This document shows positions 1-10,100 of a stretch of DNA of 64,000 bases, in pieces. Origin of the DNA: Bagarius yarrelli (lineage: Eukaryota > Chordata > Actinopteri > Siluriformes > Sisoridae); contig VCAZ01000012.1 of NCBI GenBank assembly GCA_005784505.1, forward strand, positions 4,779,011 to 4,843,010. The letters are read 5' to 3'. Position numbers and translations under genes: made by a program. The notes under the pieces are model-generated. The model was given only the letters and a program-made list of their open reading frames with translations, was not told the origin of the DNA and ran no database searches. Positions within the stretch are counted from its first letter, which is position 1; each line of letters starts with the position of its first letter.

Positions 1-290
1 ATTTTAAAGACATTTTTACAACATTTGAAACATAAATATGGCCATACAAATCATGATATTTTGCACTGCTTAAGACGTTGCTGTAATAAGAAGATACCAG
101 CACATGATTAAGAGGATTAGAAGAACCTTCGTTCCACCAGAAAACTGGGTTGTAGTCTGTAGTTACTTAGATGTCAGAGAGACTGTGATTGAGATCTACT
201 GGCTCTCTATTATCTACTGTTGATCCAGTTTTCTGGTCTTCTGTTGTGTTAGCTCCATAAGTACCACTGAAAGAAAAAAAATTCATGCAG
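1..290 (-). other. RNF145 3' untranslated region, runs off the window
   Basis: This is the sequence downstream of the RNF145 stop codon (TGA, read on the minus strand at 293-291). It is AT-rich. I see no clear AATAAA on the minus strand, so the polyadenylation site probably lies beyond the left edge. Confidence 0.6.
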
Positions 291-3200
291 TCATGGTTCT
301 CTTTCTAAATCCAGAGCTGACTTAGACTCTTTTGACTGATTAGTCCTTGGCTCAGATTCCCAGTCTCTCTTATTGCAGGGACTTGTTTCTAACGAGCAGC
401 CAGGTCCGGCAGTATTTCCGCTGGCACTGCCGTTCGGATTCTGTAGATGCTGTTTTTCCAATAGTATCTCAGACCCGGACATTTTATCTGGTGAATGACC
501 TTCATCTTCCACTGGGCTCTGCTCCCCTCGAAGAGCGTCAGTGTCCTCTTGCTGAGGCGGCTGTGGTGGTGGTTGGAGCTGTACTCGGTTAGGTTGGGTA
601 TCACCGGCAGCAGGTGTTGGGTTGGATGTAGATGGTTTGATAGGAGTGTGACACATGGGGCAGGTTTCCTGAACATATAGCCATTTTTTAAGACAGCTTC
701 CATGAAAAAAATGACCACAGTAGGTGATCACAGCAGAAGTCATGTCCTAAAAAACAAATAACCAGTAGAGATAGAGGGTATTTAACTTATAACATGGTTT
801 CATATATATTACATTTTTTACACTGCCAAATGTTAATATTAAAGTCTCAATATCATGACTCAATTATGGAACAATATACCTTTTTCCATACTAGCAAAAA
901 AACAGCTTCCTTTATATATACTATTGTTTCATACTGACAATCTAAACCCGATGCTGACCTGAAAACAAATGGCACAGACATCACTGTGTTCTTGCAGCTG
1001 TTCAGCACTCGCCCGTGGGAGTGAGTTAATCTTACGTGCGGCTTCCTGCCTAAGCAAGAAACTCTTCCATCCAGCCTGGGCACGTAGCCACACGTTGCAG
1101 TAGGAGTGGATAATGATAACCGATGCCCCTATCCAACTCCACTCACCCCACAGTGACTCCCATGCCCCATATGCGACCACGCACAGTGCCACGGCAAACT
1201 CTAGTGCCCGACACACAGCGTTCACGAAATACACCACCTCATCGAAGCTGCTCAGGGCAACACCGCGCCACACCTCAACCATAAACAGGCAGTAGATTAA
1301 TAGGGTCCCTGTCACCTGGAACACATATGAAATAACAAATGATCCTCATTACATTTTTCCTTATCCGCCATTTTCAGGATAAGTCTAGCTGTGAATTGGC
1401 TAATCATACTTGCAATGATGTTAGCATACAGCTGGAAACCAGGATGAGAAGCCAAAAATCCATGTGGAAGAACTGGGACATCTTAAACGCCATGAATCCA
1501 GGAAAAAGCAGGAGGAAAACACACATGCTTAACCCCCGCACATGCTTCCACACGCACCTATGAAAACAAAAATTCAGGTCAGTGTATAGTAAAAGCTTAT
1601 TTATTCCTACATCTATTTCAAAAAAAAAAAAATTGGAACATGGTTACTCTATTGTATGTTGTATTTCGGGGAGCACCTGTTTCTACTGGCCCCGAGTCCT
1701 AACACGATGGGCTCAGTTATCTCACTCATGCTCTGCAGTGTGGAAGTAAGGACAATAAAGAAGATGATAAAGAGGAGGAAGCAGCGCTGCAGGGCTGGTA
1801 AGTCCAACAAACCAGTTTGCAGGGCCAACAACAACAGAGTCACACCTTCTGTCACTCCCCTGCAACATACACACACACAAACAATATATTTAAGTAGTAT
1901 TTTCTACATTTATGCTAGAATAAACTTTTATTTACATACATACCTGTGCATCACATTGTGGTTCTGCAGTGCTGTGAATCCTCCCAGGCAAAACTTGCAG
2001 ATATTCAGGAGGCCCAATGCCAAATAAGAAACCACAAATGTCAAACCCAGCAGAGAGTAAGGACTAGCACAGCACTCAGACACACTTACACGCATACACA
2101 CACACAGAAGAACAGCAGCACAAATTTAACAAACACACATTTAATCGAACAAACTGTATAAATTGGCTTTCTGTTCAAAGCAGCATCAAGAGAACAGCAA
2201 AAAAGGGTCTATTCACACCATTTGATGTGGCTGTCTTTGTTCAAGCGTTTACCTGGTGAGCAGGTAAAGCAGCAGCCCCTCTTGAAAGGCAGTGGAGCTG
2301 CCAGCATTGGAGACAAGCTGAACTCCAAATAGTACAAACCAGAATGTACTGAATAACACAGGCACAGCAAAATGATGCCAGAGAGAAATGGCCACCGACA
2401 ACAGCTGGTACAAATCAGTCATCTGCAAAAAACAGACAATGGAAAAATACAGCTTTGGGAATATTACAGTACGATTTATGCGGTCCCGCGATTTGTTTTC
2501 ACTGTTTTTTTTTTAATAGCAATCACTTATTAGTGCCAAAAACATGTAGGTTTACCTGTGCTTGTGTTACTTGATGATATGTGGCTCTGGCTAATTGGTA
2601 CGGTACAAAAAGGTTCGTGAGGAGAAAGATGGCAACCTCTGCTGTAGTTATCCCCATCGAAACAGTAGTGAGTGTTAGGACATTGTCCTGACAAACTAAA
2701 CACACTTGTCCAATAAGTGGGAGCAAGTGTGCGGAGAAAAGCCATACACGGCGGGTACGCATAAGGAATGCACACAAAGTGGCTACAATAATCTGACCTG
2801 GTAAAATATAAGCATAAACATTTATTAATACTTGGAATCATCTTACAAATATACAATATTCATATTAGAAGCATAGAGTGCTATTCTTTCCTAAAATATG
2901 TCCACAATTTACTTGTTCCTGTAAATGTTGCCTCTACATGTAACTGCAGATTTAAATTACAGCTATTCAACACCGCCAGGGAATGAAAATAAAATCAGTT
3001 CGATCTGGCTGGTTAGGATAATTAATTGGGTTTTTTTTTTAAACATTTCTCTACAGAAGAGGCAGCAAGACCTACGAGCAACAGAACGGCTAATAAGTGT
3101 GACCTTTCTTTGTGATTATAGCGAACATGTTGATTACATTCTACACTAATTTAGAATTTTTTTTTTTTTTTAAATCTCTGGTAGAAAGAGATGTGGTTGT

Positions 3201-4347
3201 GCTTTAAATCTACCTGTATGTCGAATTTACATAAAAAGAAAGCCGTCAGTCTTGATTCATAACTTTACTAAAGAAAAATTGGGAGCAGAGTCAGTGCTAG
3301 CGTGATACACCAAATCATTTTCTTATTCCATATAAAAAAAGATTATATTATACTGAATTTATATAAAAAAATAAGACAGCTTTTCTAATGTAGGCAAACC
3401 TACAGTATGATTATCTTAATGGCAACCTGATTTTGTGATCCCTGGTGAAGGTTTTGTACCTACATGTAAGCGCCCTCACAAAACGGTTCAAAGCTGGTGG
3501 ATGCAGGAAAAAAGCTCCGTCATACCCATATTGAGTCTCTCCTACAACATATTCCCTGTAAATGCAAAAAGAGTGAGTAAATAAATAGGGGCTTGTTTAA
3601 ACAAGTAAATGCCCTTATATAACCCATTGAAAACCACTGAATTGCAGGTAGAATGTGATATAAATAAACACGCTGAGGTTGTAAACGAGTCTAGTCTAAA
3701 GAGGAGGTTTGGTAAGGAAAACAAAGCCAGTTTTCTTTCACTTATCTAATCGAAACTCTGTGCTCAACCGATTTCCAGGAAAAGTGAGCAATCTAGATGT
3801 TTTTAATCAGATCAGATCAGGCATACTTTAAATGATCCGCATCCAAACAAGCAATAACGGAGTGTGAAAGCTGTTAAGGTAAAAGACTTATTAAAGTGGT
3901 AATTGTGTTGTACGGCAGGTTTTCTGAATTGTATGGTAATATTTAGGAACTTGACCGAGCAACGCTTGCTGATGTGTGATAGAAGTGATCACCTGGACAT
4001 CTGATGTCCCATGTAGAGCAGAAGAGCAGTAAGAACATGCAAGTACAGCTGAACTAGGTGTCCGAGAGGCAATAACAGCACCACGGTGCTCACAAAGTGA
4101 CCTGTAGGCAGAGATCAAGCACATGAAAGCGGTGTCTCTTTGAGTAAGCATTTGTAAAATAAAGAGTGTGAACTGTACCCAAGTAGTAAATGTTCCAGAG
4201 GATGTATTTGTATTTGAACAGCATGCCCTCGCTGCTCGCCCTGAGATGATGGGTGAAGCTCTCGATGTCGCATTTGTAAAGCAGATCCAGGACTAATAGA
4301 CTGGGAATCCTGAGCAACACATTAGCCAAGTCCTCTAATCGCATCAT
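291..4347 (-). CDS. rnf145: RNF145-type membrane E3 ubiquitin ligase, complete, ten exons
   Basis: Coding exons in transcript order: 4347-4179, 4101-3993, 3555-3464, 2797-2556, 2422-2253, 2084-1944, 1859-1677, 1557-1410, 1315-959, 746-291. Their lengths sum to 2067 nt, giving 688 aa plus stop, and every junction keeps frame with GT-AG ends. The protein starts MMRLEDLANVLL and has many hydrophobic segments, as in the TRC8-like multi-pass domain. It then has WLRAQAGWKSFLLR and a C-terminal RING-H2: CAIC, then C-G-H-FF-H-GS-C, then CPMC. The final 90 or so residues are a hydrophilic tail. Family knowledge: RNF145 is an ER ligase that binds INSIG proteins and acts on sterol regulators such as HMG-CoA reductase and SCAP. 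Human RNF145 has about 663 aa. Exon 3 uses donor gtaggt at 3463; the neighbouring gtacaa would break the frame. RNF139 is the alternative, but SAVIT, HFFH and CLKKWLYVQ favour RNF145. Which teleost duplicate it is (a or b) is not settled. Confidence 0.9.
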
Positions 4348-4520
4348 TTTATCGAAATGGTATCATAAGAGACTCGGTGTTACCTCATGTACCAAACACA
4401 ACAATGTCCCTGTGCAGAGGTGTAGTTTAAAAAAAGCTTCATCCAGTCACGTGACTGATATTTATTTCATCCGAATCTTAATATTTAAGCGACTGGTCTA
4501 TTAATTGACACTAACAGTTC
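4348..4520 (-). promoter_or_regulatory. RNF145 upstream region with a perfect CACGTG palindrome
   Basis: The RNF145 start codon at 4347 is preceded by AAA on the minus strand, a good Kozak -3 base. About 100 bp upstream, at 4446-4455, is the ten-base palindrome GTCACGTGAC. That is the published CLEAR/E-box consensus for TFEB, USF and related bHLH-Zip factors. The transcription start is not defined by the sequence. Confidence 0.4.
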
Positions 4521-5505
4521 TCTGTGTTCCGCTTTGCATTGTTGGTTTTTATTTTAACAATGATTAAAAATAGGATATTTTATACACCAGCGTGACAGCA
4601 GCCTTGAGTAAAAGCCACCGCGTTTTATGACTGTCCGTGGCCTTATCTCCCAGATACATCGATAAGTTTAATGATCAAATGTATTTCGCATGTCAGTTAG
4701 TCAAACTGCAACTTACTTACATACTACTTTTTTTTTTTTTTTTCAAGAAAACAATAGCAGTTTGCTAACGTATGAACAGCCACAGCAGCTCTGACCTGTC
4801 AACACGTCTTCTTCCTGTGAAAAAGGAAATGAGTCACGTCCGATTCAGTCTCCTAAACTACTCGCTCACTTCTGGTAGTTGGGTAACTGGAACAGTCCAT
4901 AATAAAGGCAGCTTAGATTTGATTCATAATGTTCGCTAGTAATAAACAACTTAAAAACCGCACTATTAAACCATACACTTAAAAAACGTTCTGTTTAAGG
5001 GTCCTTGACGGTAATAATAAGCGAAGCGGAATAGAGAAAGTGAGTAAGGGTGGGGTTTTTTTTTAGTTTGGTTTGAAACGAAGCCTGTAATTTTGAGTTG
5101 TTGCCACCTTTTGGTAGCCAATGAAATACCGTATATTTACTGCGGTCAAACCAGCCGCCGCTTTGAAAAGCACGGTTCAATCTAGCCGCCAAGTTATTTC
5201 GTGGTTCGCGCATACACTGTCTATTACGGTAAGACCACCTGAAAACAAGTAATTTTCCACCGAATGCGATTTCATAAACATTCTTAACGTTTGACCTCAG
5301 ATTAAGAAAACACCTTCTTACAGTGTTAACTACAGCGTGTTAGAACTGTCTGGTGTTTTAAAATAAAAGCCCACTCAAGACTCTTACGTAAGTTGTTCTC
5401 TCTACACAGTCAATAACCCATAAATAGGAAATTCCTAGTTTCCACAGATCAGTTTCATCTCAAATAAAAATGTCACTGTTAACTAACTTATGATGTCTAT
5501 TCATT
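4521..5505. other. Intergenic DNA, no gene seen
   Basis: AT-rich sequence with a poly-T run near 4729-4743. Open frames here are short and lack splice-site or homology support. Confidence 0.5.
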
Positions 5506-5509
5506 ATCT

Positions 5510-6035
5510 AACCCAATTTTTATTCGTAATCAGGGTCACTGGGATCTGCTGGAGTCTATTGCAACTGTCACTGGGTTAAAAGAAGGGGTACACCCTGGAC
5601 AGGTCACTAATCCATCACAGGACAACATACAGACAAACAACCACACACACTGACATTCCTATGGGAAAGTTAGGGGAAAGGGAAAGTGGTGGCTCATGGT
5701 TAAGGTGTTGGACTACCAACCCACAAATTGTGGGATTGATTCCCAGCTCCACCACTGTTACCACTGTTGGGCCTCTGAGCAAGCTCTTTAGCCGCTAATT
5801 GCTCAGTAGTATAAATGAGATAAATGTAAGTCGCTCTGGATAGGGGTGTCTGGTAAATGTACATTTACAATTACCCATCAACCTAACATACTGGTTTTTG
5901 GACTGTGGGAGGAAACTTGGGTACCCGGAATAAACCCATACAAGCACAGGGAAAATAAACCTGGTACCTTCTTGCTATAAGGCAACAGAGCTAACCTCTA
6001 AGCGTGAGCTCTAGCTGCTGAACCACAATGAAAAT
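5510..6035. repeat. Dispersed fish repeat, split by a SINE insertion
   Basis: The left part (about 5510-5673) reads as the common fish repeat 'cagggtcactgggatctgct...acaccctggacaggtcac'. The right part (about 5873-6035) continues it with 'ctaacatactggtttttgg' and 'gtgggaggaaac'. The two halves are separated by a tRNA-like SINE, so this is a nested insertion. A relative of the left half recurs at 35470-35740 in this window. Confidence 0.6.
5674..5872 (+). repeat. tRNA-derived SINE, nested
   Basis: The head has an A-box-like TGGCTCATGG, then 'taaggtgttggactacc', then a B-box-like GATTGATTC. The tail is 'taagtcgctctggatagggg' followed by 'gtctggtaaatg'. The tail is the reverse complement of the fragment at 13528-13665, showing that both belong to one dispersed family. 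Confidence 0.7.
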
Positions 6036-8538
6036 ATCCCTAAAGATCACCTTACAGTGTCTATGGCTCCTGCCTGGGAAAAGAACTGTAATTATTCTCA
6101 TAGTTGTGGTGGTTGGCGCTCGGTAGACCAGAGTGCAGTGAGCCAGGTGTGTAATGTCCAAGGTAACTTTGGATGCCTTTTTTAGTCTTTGCAGTTGGCA
6201 AAAGAGCAATTTTTGTATACCTAATCTGTCTGTACCACATGCTATTTCCAGGAGTTTGTGTCCTCCAACAATTTGTTTTTATGCAAGATTTTTTTTTAGT
6301 CTTCTTTTACCTGTAACCCTCCTACTATTTGTAAAAGTTGCCCATACTTGCTATTAACACTCATTATTTTCCTTTTTTTGCCGTAAACCACTAAACTACT
6401 CGATATATCTGAGTCATTCAACTCTGTTCATTTCAGCGCTTTAATAAATCGGTTTCGATGGAAACCAAGCAAGAAGTTTTTTTTACGAAATGTGAAACAA
6501 TTCGGAATAAGGTTATGATGAAATATGCTGACATTTTCTACACATAACAAAAACCTGTGACCAAAAACTTGTGACCACAAAAATTATATTGAGAAATAAT
6601 TATTTCCTCTTGAACTTTGAATATAAATTGAGGCCACATGTTTGGCAACATTCTGTATATATTTCACTAATTCAATCACAATCAATTGTTATGGTACATC
6701 TATTGCCACCACTCTTTCAGTCATTTTAATAATTTATTAATTTTTTCCAGGGGTATAGGGCTTTTCTGAACAGTTTAAATATGTTTCATATGGTAGACTG
6801 AGAGTCCGGGAAACCTTATATAGTGCCAGTAAAAGATATCTTCCTGTTTTGTAATGGTCAGTTTCACACTGCTGGTGATTTTCTAACTTAAGATGTTGGA
6901 AATTCATGTAAGACACAGATGAAAGTAATCATTTCAGATGTCTAAATTTTAATAGGTTTATTAATTGAAAGCAATGTAATAAACCTAATATACTTATTGT
7001 GGGAATGATCATGTTTTTTAGAGTTTTACTTTTGGCCTTAAATTGCATCTGTTTGCTTACTTTTTGGAAAGTATTAATAAAAGTGTAATATGAAATTTTA
7101 AAAGCAGGGAAAATACTAATAATGTGTGTAAATACAGTAGATCAGTGTAACAGTGTAGTTGTTTTGGTTGAATAGGGTAACTTTTATTAGTGTCTAAGTG
7201 CATACTGACTGTACAGTCAATTGATTAAATCCCACCCACTGATGAATAAAAACAAGGTATGTTTTTTAATATCTTAGTCACCTTCTCAAAGCAAAAATGA
7301 TGCTTCTGAAACATAGGCTGATGCCAGAGCGAGAGGTCAGCTCTGCAAACAAGGAAGGAAAATCCTGTCCCCACTCAGTTGTGACCCACCCCCTTATAAA
7401 CATATAGATCATTTGAATATAGAGACTGTTGGTTAAAGTGCAGGTTTTAAAAAAGAATGGGTGCTCTAAAGGTCTATCTCAGCGAGCATAGGGGAAAGGA
7501 AATGGGCTCAGTGACCTTTGCAGCCAATTTCCCCCGTGTTCAAACAGCAGCATGAAAGCCGTGTCTGTTTCTGAAGTTCTGTTCAAAATGTCAGTTGCAA
7601 CTTATCCTACCAGCAGAAGGAGTTTTTTTTCTGAAAGTAGATTCCCTTATTGTTGCTCTGGGCTTTTAAGTCACTGCACATGGATAGCCTGACCCCCCCA
7701 GCTTTTTCTAGTACTGTGCACTTTCTAAGAACTAGTTAGAGGTTTCAGCTTTACCAACCAAAGTCAAAGTATGTAGTAAGACATATGATAAATAAGCCTA
7801 CACTTACTGGCATGACAAACTTGCATGTCCTCCAGTATGCACTATATTTATGCGCTATATATATATGTATGCGCATATTAAGAAATAGCTATTTCTTCTT
7901 CTTGTCAGAATGTTAAAAATGACAGTAAATTACTTGCTTCAATATTTCACTGTGTTAGTTCTCCAAAGTAAAATGATTTATACCGAAATGTATTTTAATA
8001 ATATCAGTGTATAGAAGCTGATATTACATTTAAAACAAGAAAATATACTAAAACTAAAAAATGGGAAGCCTTGGGTTAGGGTTAACTATATTATTTTATT
8101 TGTGAGTTCCTATCAGATTACTATTCTTAAAAATCTGCAGAGCTTTCTGGTGTCTGCTTTTTGTTGAAAAATAAGTTTCAGTACACATATTTGACCTTAA
8201 AGAAAATGAGTGAAAGGTGTCCTCAGTGTAAGAAAGGGTGTTAATAAAATTAATAATATTCCGAATTGCAACAAAGGGTTGATTTGCGGAACAGGGCAGC
8301 GAATACCAGTTATATTTCAAATGCAGCCTATACCAGTTTAATTATTCATGAATTACTATTTTTGTAAGTTGAATTCACAAACCCTCCATGACTTCACCTT
8401 ACAGTAAGTGTTAACATGGAGTTAGAGTGGGAAGGTGGAAGAACTGTATTCACAATTTCAATACCACACCTCATTATGATGCAACTTACATGTATTAATC
8501 AGCAGAAACTTCCATATGAGGAAACTTATGCTGATCTC

Positions 8539-8581
<43 letters not shown>

Positions 8582-8735
8582 GAATCACTAACAGTAAACA
8601 TGACTCTAAAAATGAGTGTTCAATATGTAGGATTTCCATTTCCCTTTTTGGAACTGCAAAAACAAACTTTTAGACTATCAGTTCGTTTCTCTTTGTGCTG
8701 TGTCACCTACCCTTCCATTGGAACCATGTTTTTGC
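6036..8735. other. Intergenic DNA between RNF145 and mir-146
   Basis: No gene is supported. It contains a poly-T tract of roughly 39 bases at about 8541-8579 and a TATA/ATAT stretch near 7854-7866. Any enhancers here cannot be recognised without cross-species alignment. Confidence 0.5.
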
Positions 8736-8737
8736 AA

Positions 8738-9035
8738 GAGGGGAATTCCTGGTTCCTACAGAGAAGAGAAGTTTTTCCCTCCCGCTCCTCTTTTCCCTTT
8801 TTTTGTTTTATGGGAACTAAGGGCTGAACCAGTGAGATATTTTTCCTCAGAAGTGCTGTGTATTGATTCATTACGAGGGGGCGGGAGACTCCCTCCCACT
8901 GCTTCCTTCTTACTGGGAAGTGACTGTTAGGCTTACCGCACTCACAGAGCATGAGTGAGTGTGTCCATGAGTGAGGCAGTAACCCAGGCATACATGGGTA
9001 TTTAAGCTGAAGAATTTAGAGGTTATATATAAGAC
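8738..9035 (+). promoter_or_regulatory. Likely NF-kB-responsive promoter of the mir-146 primary transcript
   Basis: Two perfect GGGRNNYYCC NF-kB motifs are present: GGGGAATTCC at 8740-8749 and GGGAGACTCC at 8883-8892. Downstream are TATA-like sequences, TATTTAAG near 8998 and TATATATAAG near 9025. The spacing to the hairpin (about 0.9-1.2 kb) and a splice donor at 9166 fit a short two-exon primary transcript. Known biology: miR-146a is induced through NF-kB sites in its promoter. That this segment is the promoter here is inference. Confidence 0.55.
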
Positions 9036-9049
9036 CTAGCAACCTAATT

Positions 9050-10100
9050 GAAGAGGATGGATGTGTGCCGGCTCTGGATACTTAAGCAAAAACTTTCCTG
9101 AAGACAGAGACATATTAAGAGTGGTAGGTCAAATTGGGACCATTTTATTTATCTCTGTCTTGTAGGTGAGTTTCAGGTACACAGAACTGTTATTTGGAAA
9201 CAGGTTTATTTACACATTTAACCTGCAATATCGTATTGAGATTTGAGGGGAATGAGGTTTCAATAATACAAATAAAACATAGTATAGAAATGTTTTATAC
9301 TCATTCTTATGAATTACAATCAAAATTTGTTTCTTTTATTTTAAAATGATATTTTAGTATGTTTATGTTGAAATGTTATTTTGCTGTGAATATCAAGAAT
9401 GGTTTTTATTCCGTTATAAGGATGTCACATGGCATACTTTATAAAGTTAGCTGTAACCTATAAATGGCATCGTGTTTGAATTGTTATGTACAATCATTTG
9501 GGCTGTTTAACTGGTTTTAGCCTGATTTAATGGAAACTAAATTTCCTGAAACTTTTCAGGTGTGGCCAGAAATGAGAACATGAAGCGCAATGTGCCTGTC
9601 TCAGGAATTCAGTAATGATCAAACGTTAAACAAATATGTGAATCAGATAACATTGAGAAAATAAACGTATCCACGTCCTTTCACTTATTTTGAAGTCAGA
9701 CCTTTACATGGCTAGGTGGGAATTATTAACTGATTGACAAGGCTTTCCTTTGTGCTGATAAGTCTCTGTCATTTAAACCTGGGTAACTTTATTTGCCTGA
9801 ACTTGTGTTATAGCTGATTTCAGCTAATGTGATTCTGCTAATGATTTTGTAATGCCGTGGTTATAAGAAACAGCTATTAATCTAAAGGGCCATGAAACCT
9901 ACATAATAATATGGAATAAGAAAAATACAGGGATTTTCTGAGCAGTTTGCCCTGAGAACTGAATTCCATAGATGGTGGTCATATGGAGCTCATCTATGGA
10001 CTCAGTTCTTTTGGCAATGGGCTCCTTACCTGCGTAACACACCAAATGCTCTATAAAATAATATTTATCCTGTCATTTTAAATGTTTCTATTTAAGAGAC
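9050..10100 (+). ncRNA. Predicted mir-146 primary transcript (two exons)
   Basis: A consensus donor, TGTAG|gtgag, lies at 9165/9166. A good acceptor, acttttcag|G, lies at 9559/9560, so an intron of about 394 bp would place the mir-146 hairpin in exon 2. No long reading frame runs through the exons. The 5' end is placed just after the TATA-like sequences and the 3' end is a guess. The vertebrate MIR146A host transcript also carries the hairpin in a downstream exon. Confidence 0.4.
9940..10027 (+). ncRNA. mir146: mir-146 microRNA precursor
   Basis: The 5' arm at 9953-9975 begins with the miR-146 seed TGAGAACTGAATTCCATAG and continues ATGG, which I recall as identical to zebrafish miR-146a. The 3' arm at about 9990-10011 (CATCTATGGACTCAGTTCTT) is almost its exact complement. 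The arms are joined by a loop of about 14 nt and the lower stem is partly paired (GAGC with GCTC). Function from family knowledge: feedback repression of TRAF6 and IRAK1 in Toll-like receptor and NF-kB signalling. The position upstream of SUFU matches human MIR146B. Confidence 0.93.

Noticed and set aside
1946..2161. Plus-strand open frame opposite RNF145 exon 6
   Set aside because: Shadow of the real minus-strand exon and an (AC)n stretch.
7440..7570. A GC-richer block that might be a conserved enhancer
   Set aside because: Nothing in the sequence itself supports function; it needs cross-species alignment.
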